Shown: one piece after another, positions 41,567 through 52,118 of the stretch
Layout of the letters: each line of letters opens with the position of its first letter
Numbering within the stretch: position 1 is the first letter of the stretch
Assembly: GCF_030269545.1 (NCBI RefSeq)
Contig: NZ_BSTN01000007.1
Span: 124,001-188,000 of the forward strand
DNA from: Actinomadura sp. NBRC 104425
Lineage (GTDB): Bacteria > Actinomycetota > Actinomycetes > Streptosporangiales > Streptosporangiaceae
Direction: 5' to 3'
DNA: 64,000 nucleotides
Position numbers and translations under genes: made by a program
The notes under the pieces: generated by a model
The model's database searches: none
What the model was told of the DNA's origin: nothing
Seen by the model: only the letters and a program-made list of their open reading frames with translations

Positions 41567-41598
41567 GGCCCCCGCGTCCCGTCGGGGACGTGGGGGCC
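41567..41598 (-). terminator. Terminator after jag
   Basis: GGCCCCCGCGTCCC (41567-41580) pairs with 41585-41598 (one G-U) around GTCG. It lies 32 bp past the jag stop and ends the rpmH-to-jag operon. Confidence 0.75.
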
Positions 41599-41629
41599 TG
41601 TGGACAGCCGAGAAAGAGGAACGGTGACG

Positions 41630-42115
41630 TCAGGAGGGGTAGACGACCACGTAGCGGTCGGGCTCCTCGCCTTCGGACTCGCTGCGCAGCCCGGCGGCGG
41701 CCACCGCGTCATGCACGATCTTGCGTTCGAACGGCGTCATCGGGGCCAGCGGCTTGGGCGTGCCGCTCTGCTTGACCTCGTCGGCCACGTCCTGGCCGAG
41801 CTTGGTCAGCTCGGCGCGGCGGCGCTCCCGATAGCCGCCGATGTCGAGCATCAGGCGGCTGCGGTTGCCGGTCTGCCGGTGCACCGCGAGGCGGGTCAAC
41901 TCCTGCAGGGCCTCCAGCACTTCGCCGCGCTTGCCGACCAGTTCGTCCAGGGACGCGCCGACCACCGCGACCAGCGCACGCTCGCCCTCGACGTCCATGT
42001 CGATGTCGCCGTCGTAATCACCGATGTCCAGCAGGCCCTCGATGTAGTCGGCGGCGATCTCGCCCTCCTGTTCGAGCGCCTGGACGTCGACCTCAGTGGT
42101 GTCGGTCTGGCTCAA
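41630..42115 (-). CDS. jag: Jag/KhpB RNA-binding protein
   Basis: 161 aa. A KH domain (VEGERALVAVVGASLDELVGKRGEVLEALQELTRLAVHRQT) followed by an R3H domain (MTPFERKIVHDAVAAAGLRSESEGEEPDRYVVVYP). It lies next to yidC as usual. I place the start at TTG 42115, because AAGGAGA is 6 nt upstream; ATG 42136 has no such site. It likely binds RNA together with KhpA and influences cell envelope and division. The Jag-N domain is replaced by an acidic leader. Confidence 0.93.
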   Translation of the reverse strand: MSQTDTTEVDVQALEQEGEIAADYIEGLLDIGDYDGDIDMDVEGERALVAVVGASLDELVGKRGEVLEALQELTRLAVHRQTGNRSRLMLDIGGYRERRRAELTKLGQDVADEVKQSGTPKPLAPMTPFERKIVHDAVAAAGLRSESEGEEPDRYVVVYPS

Positions 42116-42152
42116 CGGGGTCTCCTTCTTCGGCATGGACCGGGTTCACAAC

Positions 42153-43157
42153 CTAGCGCTTCTGACTGCCGGTGCGCTTGCTACGCGGCTTGCGGGTCGG
42201 CTGGTTGCGGACGACCTTCGGCTTGGGGACGGTGTCGGTGGACGCGGCGGCGTCCTTCTTGGTACGGCCCTTGGCGTTCTTACCCGCGCCGACCCCGGTC
42301 GCCGCGGTGCCGCCGGTCTTGCCGGCGCCCTTGACGGCCTTGCCGGCCGCGGCGCCGTTGCCCGCGCCGGCGGTGGCCCCGGCCGGCTGCTGCGGGTAGC
42401 GCTTGTAGATGTAGTGCTGCTGCGCGAGTGTCCAGCTGTTGGACGTCACCCAGTACATCAGCACACCGAGGGGGAAGCCGAGCCCGAACAGGCCGAAGAA
42501 CGGCGCCATGAAGACCATCATCTTCTGCGCCTGCATCATCGGGTTGTTGTCGTCCATCGCGCCCTGCTGCATCTTGGCGCGCCGCATGCTGGACCGGACG
42601 GTGAAGAACGTCGTGCAGGAGCTGATGACCACGGCGAGGCCGGTGACGATGATCGCGCTCCAGGTCTTGGGGTCGTTCCCCCAGGCGTTGAGGAAGGTGT
42701 CCGGGATGTGCGCGCCGAAGATGTTGGCTTCCTGAGCGCTCCGCACCAGGTCCGGGGTGACCGCGAAGACGCCCTGGCCCGGCTCGGCGTCCGAGATCCG
42801 CCGCAGCACCTGGAAGAGGCCGATGAAGACCGGCATCTGCACCAGGATCGGCAGGCAGCCCGACAGCGGGTTGGCGCCGTTCTCCTGGTAGAGCTTCATG
42901 ACCTCCTGGTTGAGGCGCTGCTTGTCGTTCTTGTACTTCTTGCGCAGCGCCTGAACCTTGGGGTTCAGCTCCTGCATCTTCCGGGATGCGTGGATCTGCT
43001 TGACGAACAGGGGGAACAGCAGGATCCGGAAGAACACGGTCAGCAGGATGATGGCGCCGCCCCAGGCCCACCCGCTGTTCTTGGGGAAGACAAGGCTCAG
43101 ACCGCTGTGGATCCAGACGATGAGCTGAGCGACTATCTGGTACAGCCAATCAAGCAC
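42153..43157 (-). CDS. yidC: Membrane insertase YidC/Oxa1
   Basis: 334 aa. Five helices: a first about residue 5-25, then [41 protein letters not shown] with the conserved Arg in the hydrophilic groove, and [19 protein letters not shown]. The C-terminal basic tail (RTKKDAAAS..., [13 protein letters not shown]) can contact ribosomes. It inserts membrane proteins with or without Sec. No lipoprotein signal is seen, unlike Bacillus paralogues. It overlaps yidD by 8 bp. Confidence 0.94.
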   Translation of the reverse strand: MLDWLYQIVAQLIVWIHSGLSLVFPKNSGWAWGGAIILLTVFFRILLFPLFVKQIHASRKMQELNPKVQALRKKYKNDKQRLNQEVMKLYQENGANPLSGCLPILVQMPVFIGLFQVLRRISDAEPGQGVFAVTPDLVRSAQEANIFGAHIPDTFLNAWGNDPKTWSAIIVTGLAVVISSCTTFFTVRSSMRRAKMQQGAMDDNNPMMQAQKMMVFMAPFFGLFGLGFPLGVLMYWVTSNSWTLAQQHYIYKRYPQQPAGATAGAGNGAAAGKAVKGAGKTGGTAATGVGAGKNAKGRTKKDAAASTDTVPKPKVVRNQPTRKPRSKRTGSQKR

Positions 43158-43581
43158 CGGGCAGCTCCTTGGGCTCTGCTAGCGCGGGGCCGCTTTGCTC
43201 GCGGCCGGAGGAGGTCGTGGCGGGCACCTCGGGTACGTCCTTGGGGGCGGAGGCCGTGGGGCCTTCGGATTCCTGAACTGTGGATTCCGGGGCGGCCGCG
43301 CGGCCCTTGGGGGGCGGAACCGGATCGTAGCCGCCGCGGTTGAATGGATGGCACCGCCCTATCCGCCGGACGGTGAGCCAAGTGCCGCGCAGGGCTCCAT
43401 GCGTCTGCAGCGCCTCAAGGCCGTACGCGCTACAGGTGGGATAGAAGCGGCACTGCTGCCCGAGCAGAGGACTGAGAAAGCGTCTGTAGGCGCGGATGAG
43501 AAACACGAGCGCGCGGGCCGCGAGGCTGATTCCCCCGGCCGCCGGCTGCGAAGGGGCCGATCCCCCTGGCTGGCTCGTCAT
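43150..43581 (-). CDS. yidD: Membrane protein insertion efficiency factor YidD
   Basis: 143 aa. [69 protein letters not shown] is the whole YidD family pattern, with three Cys and a membrane-associated helix. It has a longer C-terminal tail than most (about 50 residues, Pro/Ser/Glu-rich). It overlaps rnpA and yidC, a translationally coupled trio that aids YidC. Confidence 0.93.
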   Translation of the reverse strand: MTSQPGGSAPSQPAAGGISLAARALVFLIRAYRRFLSPLLGQQCRFYPTCSAYGLEALQTHGALRGTWLTVRRIGRCHPFNRGGYDPVPPPKGRAAAPESTVQESEGPTASAPKDVPEVPATTSSGREQSGPALAEPKELPGA

Positions 43582-43946
43582 TTTCGCCCCTTGGACGCGG
43601 GCCGCAGCACCCGGTCGAGCGCCGACTTCAGATCCGCGGCCAGTTCGTCGTGGCGCGCCGACCCCGCGCGGGGGTTCGCGCGCACTACGAGCAGGCTACC
43701 TTGCGGGAGTCGATCGAGGTGCGGCCGGACGAGGTGACGCAGCCGCCGCCGCACGCGATTGCGCACGACCGCGTTACCGACCGTCCGCGCCACGATGAAC
43801 CCCACGAGCGGGGCGGTGCCGGACGGTGCGGCGTCGTCCTGGCGGAGCAGGTGCACGACGACAGTCGGCCGTCCGGCGCGGCGACCGCGCCGGACGGCCA
43901 GGGTGAATTCCTCCCGCCGCCGCATCCGGTTGCCGGACGGCAGCAT
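43578..43946 (-). CDS. rnpA: Ribonuclease P protein component
   Basis: 122 aa. [27 protein letters not shown] and the RNR motif [22 protein letters not shown] identify the protein subunit that helps the RNase P RNA cleave tRNA leaders. Start ATG 43946. It follows rpmH by 18 bp, the standard bacterial order. Confidence 0.95.
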   Translation of the reverse strand: MLPSGNRMRRREEFTLAVRRGRRAGRPTVVVHLLRQDDAAPSGTAPLVGFIVARTVGNAVVRNRVRRRLRHLVRPHLDRLPQGSLLVVRANPRAGSARHDELAADLKSALDRVLRPASKGRK

Positions 43947-43964
43947 GAGCGTGGTGCGGGTCGG

Positions 43965-44102
43965 TCAAACCGCGATGCGCGCGCGCCCCTTGCGGCGCCG
44001 CTCGGCGAGGATGGCACGCCCCGCACGGGTGCGCATGCGCAGCCGGAAGCCGTGCTTCTTGTGGCGGCGACGGTTGTTCGGCTGGTAAGTACGCTTGCTC
44101 AC
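43965..44102 (-). CDS. rpmH: Ribosomal protein bL34
   Basis: 45 aa, the complete bL34: [34 protein letters not shown] 44102. First gene of the leftward rpmH-rnpA-yidD-yidC-jag group. Confidence 0.97.
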   Translation of the reverse strand: MSKRTYQPNNRRRHKKHGFRLRMRTRAGRAILAERRRKGRARIAV

Positions 44103-45010
44103 TCGATGCTCCAGTGCTGCGGTCGGATTGTCTTCGGGTGCGAAAACTCGCATCGAGGGCCGCGTCTGGTCCCCCGCAGCCGGGGGCCCATCCGTAGTTC
44201 CCAGGGGGTCCGACGGCGGGCACGCGTCATCTCCGCCGATGCGACTCGACCTCAGCACGTTACGGGCTACCGAGCCATCAGGTCAAACGGAACGCCCCCT
44301 CCGCCCGCCGTCCACTTGATCACACGGGGCCGATCCTGAGGCGCCCGGACGATTCCCGCTGACGGCAGCGGCAGCCCCGCCCTCTCCCCCACCCCTGCCC
44401 GGTTGGCGGTGTTGTCCTTGGGTGGAGAACTTGGCGGGCGCTGACCAGCAACTGACGGCCACACCTGAACCCTCTTGGAATAAGCGCCATCAGGCCACCG
44501 TGCTTCCGCACAACAGTCACCCCGCGCCGCCTGGTGCGAACCTTCCCCCCGCCCCCCTGTTCGTCCCTCCGGGGCCCCTGGCAACTGCACACGCCAGGAG
44601 AAGACCTATACCCCGGCACGGCTTGATACGCAGCCCGCCATGGTGGGTGGTGGAGGAGCCGGTGCCGGCGGTCTGCATCCATGTTCCCGGCCGTCTCGTC
44701 AGTGGCCGCAGGTGTCCGCGCGGCCGGGCCCGGGTGCCGTCTTCGTGTCGGCGTGTGCCCGCTCGGACCGGGTCTGCCGGGGCCAGTGGCGTTTCGGGGA
44801 TGTCCCGGGCCGGGGACGCGCCCGTCCGCAACCGCCACAAGATGCCTTCATAAGATCCGCTTGCGGTCCTGCCACCGTCGACCCCGCCGTGGCGGGTCTG
44901 CCCGGGCCCGTGGCATCCCAGGACGGCCCGCCACGGCGCCCCCGTCCGCAACCGCCACAAGGTTGTGTTGATCTGTCGCGGATCTGGATCTTGGGGTCGT
45001 GGCTTGATCG
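44103..45010. other. Gene-poor rpmH upstream region with a 120-bp direct repeat
   Basis: No credible gene. CGGGTCTGCC... through CCGTCCGCAACCGCCACAAG occurs at 44769-44841 and again 120 bp later (44893-44961), diverged inside but identical at the ends. Many short GC-rich frames are noise. The rpmH promoter should be in 44103-44250. This region separates rpmH from dnaA by about 2.8 kb in total, far more than usual. Confidence 0.6.
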
Positions 45011-45016
45011 GTGGCC

Positions 45017-45290
45017 ATGGTTCGCCGACGCGAGCCGGCCGATGCCGCCTGGGCCTGGGGCGGACTGCTGCTGCCGGTCAACATCTGGCCTCGGCGGCCG
45101 GTGACGGGACCATCGGCAGGTGATCAACGGGATCTTGTAGAGGGGCCGCACCGGCGCCGACCGGCGGGACATGCCCGAACCGGCAGACCCTCCACCAGCG
45201 GTCCCGCCGCTGGAGCACGGACCGGGCTTGAGACCGGATGCCGGCACACGTCCAAACCCATGACCACGCCATCGGGGCGGTGAACCGGTC
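45017..45290 (+). pseudogene. Relic of an IS5-family transposase N-terminus
   Basis: From ATG 45017, MVRRREPADAAWAWGGLLLPVN matches the start of IS5-group transposases (MVRRRELTD.AWA.L.PLLPVN). After a frame change, QVINGIL (45119-45139), then a stop, then RGRTGADRRDMPEP, match the R.VINGILY..RTG.PWRDMPER motif. Several frameshifts and a stop show decay. No end repeats identified. Confidence 0.6.
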
Positions 45291-45650
45291 GGCGGTGGCC
45301 TCCTTGTGTCGGCTCCGATTGCGGTGATCGGATCGGTGTGACGGGGAAGGCGGCGAGTGGGCCCGGTCAGCGTCACAGTTTCCACGGAGTCGGGCTGCTC
45401 GGCGACTTGCGGAAGGACGTCGCCAGGCCGGCCCGGCGGGCGAGCACGGCTGCCCGTGGCGCGGACCAGCCGGGCAGGCTCTGGTCAAGCGGATGGTTCG
45501 GCACGCGTAGCACGAGGGCGCCCTGGTCGGGCAGGTCGCCCGGCAGCAGGGGCGTGACGACCGTCGGCAGTGCATCGGCCGAGCGCGAATCCAGGCTCAG
45601 CACGCCGGGCGCACCGTGTCGTCAGCCGCGGCCGTTCCGGGTTCCAGGAG
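45291..45650. other. Unidentified stretch between two IS relics
   Basis: On the minus strand a 76-codon frame (45373-45603) contains GDLPDQGALVLRVPNHPLDQSL, which looks coding but could not be matched with confidence. VRVPxHP also occurs in Sua5/YrdC proteins, but the rest does not fit. Probably debris of an older gene or IS. Confidence 0.3.
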
Positions 45651-45689
45651 CGATACCTCAAGGGTGTGTCCGGTAGATCAGGCGGCGCA

Positions 45690-46063
45690 CGGGCCGGCCG
45701 GTGGCCCGGTCCAGATGGGCCAGTGGCGGGCAGCCGGAGCGGGTCAGGACGCGGTGCACCGTGGAGGGGGCAGGCCCAGGCGGGCGGCGATGCGGGCCAG
45801 GGCCAAGCCAGTGGCGGACACGGGCGCGCATGATCCGCCGTTCGATCCGCCGGGGCGTGCGCCGGAGGCTGGTGTGCGGACCGCTAGGAGGGGCGCCCAT
45901 GCCCGCTACGCCCTGTCGCCGGTACCGGTCGGCCCAGCGTTCGGCGGTGGTGGCCGAGACCTGGAATCGTTCGGCGGCCCGCCGCAGCGACCAGCGTTCG
46001 TCCACGACGCAGCGGGCCAGGCGTAGACGACCCAGCTCGGTCAGCGGGGTTACGGTGGGGCAT
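45690..46063 (-). pseudogene. IS481 transposase N-terminal remnant
   Basis: LTELGRLRLARCVVDERWSLRRAAERFQVSATTAERWADRYR is an intact HTH. ATG 46063 (MPHRNP) is out of frame with it, as in copy A. A further frame change follows MRARVRHWLGPG before STVHRVLTRSG. No DDE residues remain. Confidence 0.75.
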
Positions 46064-46177
46064 GAGGACCTCTCGGCGGGTGGTGCGAATCTTGGTCGAC
46101 TCACACCACGCCAGGATGTCTCCACATCCCAAGATCATCTGACTGTGTCGCCGTCACCAACGTCCATGGTCAGTACA
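45690..46177 (-). mobile_element. IS481-family element, copy B, truncated
   Basis: Minus-strand terminus TGTACTGACCA (46177-46167) identical to copy A, then CCTAG (46178-46182). Internal sequence resembles copy A through the HTH region. It stops after the ATGRPVRR codons near 45690; the catalytic core is gone. Confidence 0.75.
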
Positions 46178-46178
46178 C

Positions 46179-46407
46179 CTAGGGCATGTTTCGAAGTTGG
46201 CCGGAGCCGTTCGTTGATGGCGGCGATGTGGACGGTGGCCTGGTAGCGGACGGCGAGCTCGTCGAACCCGGGTGGTCGGCCGCCGCGGATGCCGGGCGGG
46301 CGCCGGTGGCCGGCCTGATCGACCGGTTCGCAGATCGTGGCCGCGATGCCTCACTGCGTCGGGCGTGCGACATGCCGGCACTCACCACACTTCGAAACAG
46401 GTCCTAG
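46179..46407 (-). mobile_element. MITE-like remnant of an IS5-family element
   Basis: About 225 bp bordered by inverted ends sharing TGTTTCGAAGT (46187-46197 and, reversed, 46390-46400) and by CTAG on both sides (46179-46182 and 46404-46407). Inside, on the minus strand, GRPPGFDELAVRYQATVHIAAINERLR is the C-terminal end of IS5-type transposases, followed by a stop. The N-terminal and catalytic parts are deleted, leaving a non-autonomous unit. Confidence 0.65.
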
Positions 46408-46882
46408 CAGGGGGCGCTCTTACGGCGCCATGCCCTCACGCACGGGAGGAGGGGCTCGGTCCCCTCTGTGCGCAGGCGGAGGCTGTGGATGGGGCGGCGT
46501 GAGGCTGTCCCCAAGGCGGGGTGTCGCTGTGGATTTCTCGGGCTGTGCGGGACTCGTGTTGCGAGCGTCGCCCGGCGGGCGCTAGTGTCTTCGACCGAGC
46601 TGGCACGACCGTCGGCTTGTGTGCCAGTACCCCCTCTCCTGAAGGATGCCGCGGGTTCACGCGGCGCGAAACGCTCCCCGATCAACACCTGACCGGTCAC
46701 GCGCATCGTGACTTATGCACAGGGTTTTCCCCATGCTCATGCACAGCATGTGGACAACTCTGTGGACAACTCGTGAGAGAGTAGGTCTTCCGCAGCGCCG
46801 GGTGTGGTCTTTGGGGCGTTCTCGCGCGCGCGGGACTGCTGGGCAGTAGGTAACTCCGGGTGACGGAGATTGGGGAGGGACC
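46408..46882 (+). promoter_or_regulatory. dnaA upstream region with two DnaA boxes
   Basis: TGTGGACAA (TTGTCCACA on the other strand) occurs at 46749-46757 and again at 46761-46769, 12 bp apart, about 120 bp before dnaA. This is the classical autoregulation layout. The left part (46408-46700) has no gene and overlapping low-quality frames only. Confidence 0.8.
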
Positions 46883-46888
46883 TTGCGC

Positions 46889-48883
46889 ATGGACGGTCAA
46901 GATCTCGCATCGGTCTGGGCCCGCACCCTCACTGCGCTGTCCGAGGGGGAGCTGCCCGCGAGCTACCGTGCGTGGTTGCCGATGGTCCGTCCGCTGGCGT
47001 TGGTCGAGGGGACGGCGCTGCTGGCCGCGCCCAACGAGTTCGCCAAGGACGCGTTGGAGACCCGGCTGCGCAGCCTGATCACGCAGGCGTTGTCCCACGA
47101 ACTGGGCCGGGAGATCCGTGTCGCGGTGACCGTCCAGCCGGATCCGCCCTCGACGCAGGGGACGCAGCCCGAATCACAGGGCCAGGGGCACCACGAGATG
47201 GGGCCGTCGTACAGCGAGCGGCCCTACGGGAGCGAGTCCTACAACGAGGGGCCGTACACCGAACGAGGCCCGTACGGGGGGGCCGACCGTTACTCCGAGT
47301 ATTCGGAGCAGGGGTACGGCGGACTGCCCCAGAACGGCCCCGGCGGTTATCCCCCGCCTGGGGATGACGACCGCGGATGGCCCCAGCGTGACAACGAGCA
47401 CTACGCGCCGCGTCCCGTTCCGTACGGGTTGGGGCCGGAGCTTCAGCGCGACCAGCACTACCCGTACGGCCAGCACGGCGGCTACCCCGGCCAGGGCAGG
47501 CCCGGGCCGGGGGGCGGGTCGCGTCCCGGCGACGGGTACGGGCAGGGGCCGCAGGCGGGGCCTGTCGGTCACGGGCATGCCCCGTCGCATCTGAACGACC
47601 GCACGCTGGGAGCGCCTCGGCGTGGTCCCGGCGGGGGCCTGGAGGGGCAGCAGCGCGGGGAGGCGCAGAACGGGCGTCAGGGGGAGCAGCCCTACCAGGA
47701 CGACGAGCAGCCGTCACTGGGGGAAGCCGGCTCCCCCTCCCCTGAGGCGGGGCCCGGACACGGTCCCATGCCCGGTGGTGGGCCGGTGCCGTCGAACGGT
47801 CCCGTCGCGGGTTACACAGGGCCGGCGCCGGGGGGTGTGGGCGAGCACGCCCGGCTGAATCCCAAGTACACGTTCGAGACGTTCGTCATCGGCTCCTCGA
47901 ACCGTTTCGCGCACGCCGCCGCCGTGGCCGTGGCGGAGCAGCCGGCCAAGGCGTACAACCCGCTGTTCATCTACGGGGACTCGGGGCTGGGCAAGACGCA
48001 CCTGTTGCACGCCATCGGACATTACGCACAGAGCCTGTTTAACGGGGCGCGTGTCCGTTATGTCAGTTCCGAGGAGTTCACCAACGACTTCATCAATTCG
48101 ATCCGGGACGGCAAGGCCGACGGGTTCCGCCGCCGCTACCGGGATGTGGACATCCTCCTCGTCGACGACATCCAGTTCCTGGAGGGCAAGGAGCAGACGC
48201 AGGAGGAGTTCTTCCACACCTTCAACACGCTCCACAACGCCAGCAAGCAGATCGTTATCTCCAGTGATCGTCCGCCCAAAGAGCTGGTGACGCTGGAGGA
48301 CCGGCTGCGTAACCGGTTCGAGTGGGGGCTGACCACCGACGTGCAGCCGCCGGAGCTGGAGACCCGTATCGCGATCTTGCAGAAGAAGGCGCGCCAGGAG
48401 GGCCTGGCGGTGCCGCCGGACGTGCTGGAGTTCATCGCCTCGCAGATCGCCACGAACATCCGGGAGCTGGAGGGCGCGCTGATCCGGGTGACGGCGTTCG
48501 CCAGCCTGAACCGGCAGTCGGTGGACATGAAGCTGGCCGAGATCGTCCTGAAGGACCTGATCCCCAACGACACCGGCCCGGAGATCACCGCCGCGATGAT
48601 CATGGCGCAGACTGTGGAGTACTTCGGGACGACGATCGAGGACCTCTGTGGACCGTCGCGCTCCCGGATGCTGGTGACCGCCCGGCAGATCGCGATGTAC
48701 CTGTGCCGGGAGCTGACCGACCTGTCGCTGCCCAAGATCGGACAGCAGTTCGGCGGCCGCGACCACACCACCGTGATGCACGCCGAGCGCAAGATCCGGG
48801 CCCTGATGGCCGAGCGTCGCGCGATATACAACCAGGTCACAGAGCTGACGGGGCGGATCAAGCACCAGGCCCGCCAGCGCTGA
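46889..48883 (+). CDS. dnaA: Replication initiator DnaA
   Basis: About 664 aa, long for DnaA. Domain [32 protein letters not shown]. Domain II is a large Gly/Pro/Tyr-rich linker (about residues 95-325; [21 protein letters not shown]). Domain [25 protein letters not shown], Walker [14 protein letters not shown], Walker [29 protein letters not shown]. Domain IV DNA-binding: [32 protein letters not shown] 46889 and TTG 46883 are both possible; GGGGAGGGA precedes. Long domain II is usual in actinomycetes. Confidence 0.95.
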   Translation: MDGQDLASVWARTLTALSEGELPASYRAWLPMVRPLALVEGTALLAAPNEFAKDALETRLRSLITQALSHELGREIRVAVTVQPDPPSTQGTQPESQGQGHHEMGPSYSERPYGSESYNEGPYTERGPYGGADRYSEYSEQGYGGLPQNGPGGYPPPGDDDRGWPQRDNEHYAPRPVPYGLGPELQRDQHYPYGQHGGYPGQGRPGPGGGSRPGDGYGQGPQAGPVGHGHAPSHLNDRTLGAPRRGPGGGLEGQQRGEAQNGRQGEQPYQDDEQPSLGEAGSPSPEAGPGHGPMPGGGPVPSNGPVAGYTGPAPGGVGEHARLNPKYTFETFVIGSSNRFAHAAAVAVAEQPAKAYNPLFIYGDSGLGKTHLLHAIGHYAQSLFNGARVRYVSSEEFTNDFINSIRDGKADGFRRRYRDVDILLVDDIQFLEGKEQTQEEFFHTFNTLHNASKQIVISSDRPPKELVTLEDRLRNRFEWGLTTDVQPPELETRIAILQKKARQEGLAVPPDVLEFIASQIATNIRELEGALIRVTAFASLNRQSVDMKLAEIVLKDLIPNDTGPEITAAMIMAQTVEYFGTTIEDLCGPSRSRMLVTARQIAMYLCRELTDLSLPKIGQQFGGRDHTTVMHAERKIRALMAERRAIYNQVTELTGRIKHQARQR

Positions 48884-49524
48884 CCGGCAGCCCGCCGGGC
48901 GCCTTGGAGCCGCGGCGGGGACGGGTCGCGGCGGCCGGTGCGGGCGACGCAAAACGGACGACCAGCCCCCAGCGCGAATCCCCGTCACCCACAGCCTGTG
49001 GAAAACCTTGGGGATTCCCGTGGATAACCCCTGGGATAACTTGCGGAGAACCTGAGGACGATGTGTGGACGGATTGGGGATCGTTGGGGACGGCCGGCAG
49101 GCCCCCTGGGGACGACCCTGTGGACAACCTGGGGAATTCCTGGGGACGGCCTGGGGACGCGCGTCGTCCGATCGCCCGCCGGACGCGGCCGGGACGCGCG
49201 GGGCCGGGACAACCTGAGGAAAACCCGTGGACAACCGGGGGATGACGTGGGGACGGCGTGTGGGGACAACTGCTTCATCCTCAGGCCGCGCCGTTGTGCA
49301 CAGCCGCCGCACACAGCCGCAGTGGACAAAAATCCCCGCCGTCACCTGGGAAAACGCGGGTTGTCCACACTATCCACGGCCCCTATGACGAGTACTTCCC
49401 TATGTACTTCCCAAGAGAAAACTCATCTCAACTCAGGGCCTGGGGATACCGAGCCCCGGGCGCGCAGTCAGAACGATCTCTTCCACCTCACCCCTAGTCC
49501 GAAACCTGCAGGAGGCGGGTACTT
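48884..49524. other. oriC: Origin of replication oriC
   Basis: About 640 bp between dnaA and dnaN. DnaA-box-like 9-mers in both directions include 48997-49005, 49019-49027, 49119-49127, 49226-49234, 49261-49269, 49294-49302, 49321-49329, 49361-49369 and 49370-49378. Best matches are TTGTCCACA (49361) and its complement (49119). An AT-richer stretch at 49381-49440 next to dnaN (CTATGTACTTCCCAAGAGAA) is the likely unwinding element. Boxes elsewhere are GGGGACAAC-type weak copies. Confidence 0.92.
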
Positions 49525-50652
49525 GTGAAGTTCCGCATCGACAGAGACGCCCTGGCCGACGCCGTGGCCTGGACGGCACGGACCCTCCCCGTCCGGCCCC
49601 CGGTGCCCGTGCTGGCGGGCATGCACATCCAGGCCGCCGACCGGCTGACGCTGTCGGCGTTCGACTACGAGGTGTCGGCGCAGGTCGGCACCGACATCGA
49701 CACCGAGGAGCCGGGCACCGCGCTGGTGCCGGGGCGGCTGCTGGCCGAGATCTCGCGCAGCCTGCCTCCACAGCCTGTGGAGGTGAGCACGGACGGCGCC
49801 AAGGTGATGCTGCGCTGCGGCAGCGCGAAGTTCACCCTGCCGACCATGCCGGTGGAGGACTACCCGACGCTGCCGGAGATGCCTCCGGCGGCGGGCTCGG
49901 TGGGCAGCGACGAGTTCGCCGCCGCCGTCGGCCAGGTCGCCATCGCCGCGGGCCGGGACGACACGATCCCGATGCTCACCGGCGTCCGGGTGGAGATCGA
50001 GGGCGAGACCGTCACGCTGGCCTCCACCGACCGGTACCGGCTGGCCGTGCGGGAGCTGCACTGGAAGCCCGAGCGGCCGGACTTCTCGGCGGTGGCCCTG
50101 GTGCCGGCCAAGACCCTGGCCGACACGGCCAAGTCGCTGACCGCGGGCGCCGAGGTGTCGATCGCGCTCGGCGGCGCGGGCGGCGGCGGCGAGGGGATGA
50201 TCGGGTTCGCGGGCGGCGGCCGCCGCACCACGTCCCGGCTGCTGGACGGCGACTTCGTCAAGTACCGCTCGCTGCTGCCGAGCGAGTACGCCGGGCTCGC
50301 CGAGGTGCAGACGTCCCCGTTCATCGAGGCGGTCAAGCGCGTGTCGCTGGTGGCCGAGCGCAACACGCCGGTGCGGCTGTCGTTCCGGCAGGGCGAGGTC
50401 ATCCTGGAGGCGGGGACCGGCGACGACGCACAGGCCGTGGAGGCGCTGGAGGCCACGCTGGAGGGCGAGGACATCGACATCGCCTTCAACCCCGGGTTCC
50501 TGCTGGACGGGCTGTCTGCGACCGGCTCAGACGTCGCGCGGTTGTCGTTCACCACGCCGACCAAGCCCGCCGTGCTCACCGGCAAGCCGCCGGAGGAGGG
50601 CGCCGACCCCAACTACCGGTACCTGATCATGCCGGTGCGGCTGTCCGGCTGA
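49525..50652 (+). CDS. dnaN: DNA polymerase III beta subunit (sliding clamp)
   Basis: 375 aa, standard length. MKFRIDRDALADAVAWTARTLPVRPPVPVLAGM, then DDTIPMLTGVRVEIEGETVTLASTDRYRLAVREL and FNPGFLLDGL and YLIMPVRLSG at the C-terminus are beta-clamp signatures. The protein rings DNA and tethers Pol III. GTG 49525 has AGGAGG 9 nt upstream. Confidence 0.96.
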   Translation: MKFRIDRDALADAVAWTARTLPVRPPVPVLAGMHIQAADRLTLSAFDYEVSAQVGTDIDTEEPGTALVPGRLLAEISRSLPPQPVEVSTDGAKVMLRCGSAKFTLPTMPVEDYPTLPEMPPAAGSVGSDEFAAAVGQVAIAAGRDDTIPMLTGVRVEIEGETVTLASTDRYRLAVRELHWKPERPDFSAVALVPAKTLADTAKSLTAGAEVSIALGGAGGGGEGMIGFAGGGRRTTSRLLDGDFVKYRSLLPSEYAGLAEVQTSPFIEAVKRVSLVAERNTPVRLSFRQGEVILEAGTGDDAQAVEALEATLEGEDIDIAFNPGFLLDGLSATGSDVARLSFTTPTKPAVLTGKPPEEGADPNYRYLIMPVRLSG

Positions 50653-51172
50653 GCGTCGGGCGGTCCGCTGCGCGTCCGGGCGGCACGACCGGCGGCGCCG
50701 GGGCGTACCGGAGCGGTGCGCCGGCCGGTCGGGCCGCGTGCGGCGCCGGGGGCGGCGCATCGGTCCGTCTCCCGCGGTCGTAGCCTCACACCCGAAAGGG
50801 CAGCGAAACAGTCAGTCCACGCCAGAACGCGCGAAGAGCCCCAACGCTCGCATGACCGGCGCGCCCCCCGGCCGCCGCACGGTCGTGCGCGGGCGGTTCG
50901 CACGGGATGACCACGCCGCCGTGGGTTGGGCCCAGGCCATGCGGGCACGGTCATACCGGGACGAACCGCGTCAAGGGTCCGAGCATGGGCCGGTCGGATG
51001 CCTGCCGCGGCCACGGGACGACGTCGGGAGCACGTCCCGGGCCGCGCAGGGCCGTCCACCGCCTGTGGACGGAGCGGGCCACCGCGACTCGGGGGTCCGC
51101 GGACGGGCGGGTGCGGGGCGGGCTGGGCGTGCCGAAGGCGGACGAGCCGAACGCGACAGGGAGAGTTGAAGC
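50653..51172. other. Gene-free gap between dnaN and gnd
   Basis: 520 bp, very GC-rich, with no credible gene. Overlapping frames have no recognisable content. It presumably carries the gnd promoter and 5' leader. A clean GGGAGAGTTGAAGC ribosome site precedes gnd. Confidence 0.6.
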
Positions 51173-52093
51173 ATGGAGCTGGGGATCATCGGCCTCGGCA
51201 AGATGGGCGGGAACATGGCCGAGCGCCTGCGGCGCGGCGGCCACACGATCGTCGGCTACGACCGCAACCCCGACGTCAGCGATGTCGGGTCGTTGGAGGA
51301 ACTGGTCGAACGCCTCACCCCGCCGCGGGCGGTGTGGGTGATGGTGCCGGCGGGGCAGCCGACCCACGACACCATCCACAGGCTGGGGGAACTGCTGCAG
51401 GCCGGGGACATCGTCGTCGACGGCGGCAACTCGCACTATGTGGACGACCAGCGGCACGGCACGGAGCTGGGCGAGAAGGGCATCGGCTTCCTCGACTGCG
51501 GCGTCAGCGGCGGCGTGTGGGGGCTGGAGAACGGCTACGCCCTGATGGTCGGCGGCGAAGACGAGCACGTGAAGCGGCTGATGCCGATCTTCGAGACGCT
51601 CAAGCCGGAGGGCGAGTACGGCTTCGTGCACGCCGGTCGGATCGGCGCCGGGCACTTCGTCAAGATGGTCCACAACGGCATCGAGTACGCGATGATGCAG
51701 GCCTTCGGCGAAGGCTACGAGCTGATCGAGGCCAGCGACATCGTCACCAACGTCCCGGAGACGTTCCGCAGCTGGCAGGAGGGTACGGTCATCCGGTCCT
51801 GGCTGCTGGACCTGATGAACCGGGCGCTGGCCGACGACCCGCACCTGGACGAGATCCACGGCTACGCCCAGGACTCCGGCGAGGGCCGGTGGACGGTGCA
51901 GGCCGCCGTCGACCACGCCGTCCCGCTGCCCGCCATCACCGCGTCGCTGTACGCGCGGTTCGCCTCGCGCCAGGAGGACTCCCCCGCGATGAAGGTCGTG
52001 GCGGCGTTGCGCAACCAGTTCGGCGGCCACGCCGTGGAGAGCGCGAAGGGCGCCGACTCCCCCGGCGCCGACGTGACGCCGCCCGCCGTCTAG
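51173..52093 (+). CDS. gnd: 6-phosphogluconate dehydrogenase, decarboxylating (short type)
   Basis: 306 aa, the short NAD-preferring (GntZ/YqeC) form rather than the 470-aa type. [32 protein letters not shown] is the Rossmann start. [39 protein letters not shown] and [24 protein letters not shown] are substrate-site motifs with Lys and Asn. It makes ribulose 5-phosphate and shares 6-phosphogluconate with the edd branch at 23-25 kb. It lies between dnaN and recF, a position common in actinomycetes. Confidence 0.94.
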   Translation: MELGIIGLGKMGGNMAERLRRGGHTIVGYDRNPDVSDVGSLEELVERLTPPRAVWVMVPAGQPTHDTIHRLGELLQAGDIVVDGGNSHYVDDQRHGTELGEKGIGFLDCGVSGGVWGLENGYALMVGGEDEHVKRLMPIFETLKPEGEYGFVHAGRIGAGHFVKMVHNGIEYAMMQAFGEGYELIEASDIVTNVPETFRSWQEGTVIRSWLLDLMNRALADDPHLDEIHGYAQDSGEGRWTVQAAVDHAVPLPAITASLYARFASRQEDSPAMKVVAALRNQFGGHAVESAKGADSPGADVTPPAV

Positions 52094-52118
52094 ATCCCCA
52101 GGCGTATCCCGCGCGCGC

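Noticed and set aside
41432..42334. 300-codon plus-strand frame opposite jag
   Set aside because: Mostly antisense of jag and yidC; no recognisable domain.
44769..44961. Direct repeat as a CRISPR array
   Set aside because: Only two diverged units, period 120 bp; no spacer pattern.
45373..45603. Minus-strand frame with VLRVPNHPLDQ as a Sua5/YrdC gene
   Set aside because: Too short; only one motif resembles the family and the rest does not.
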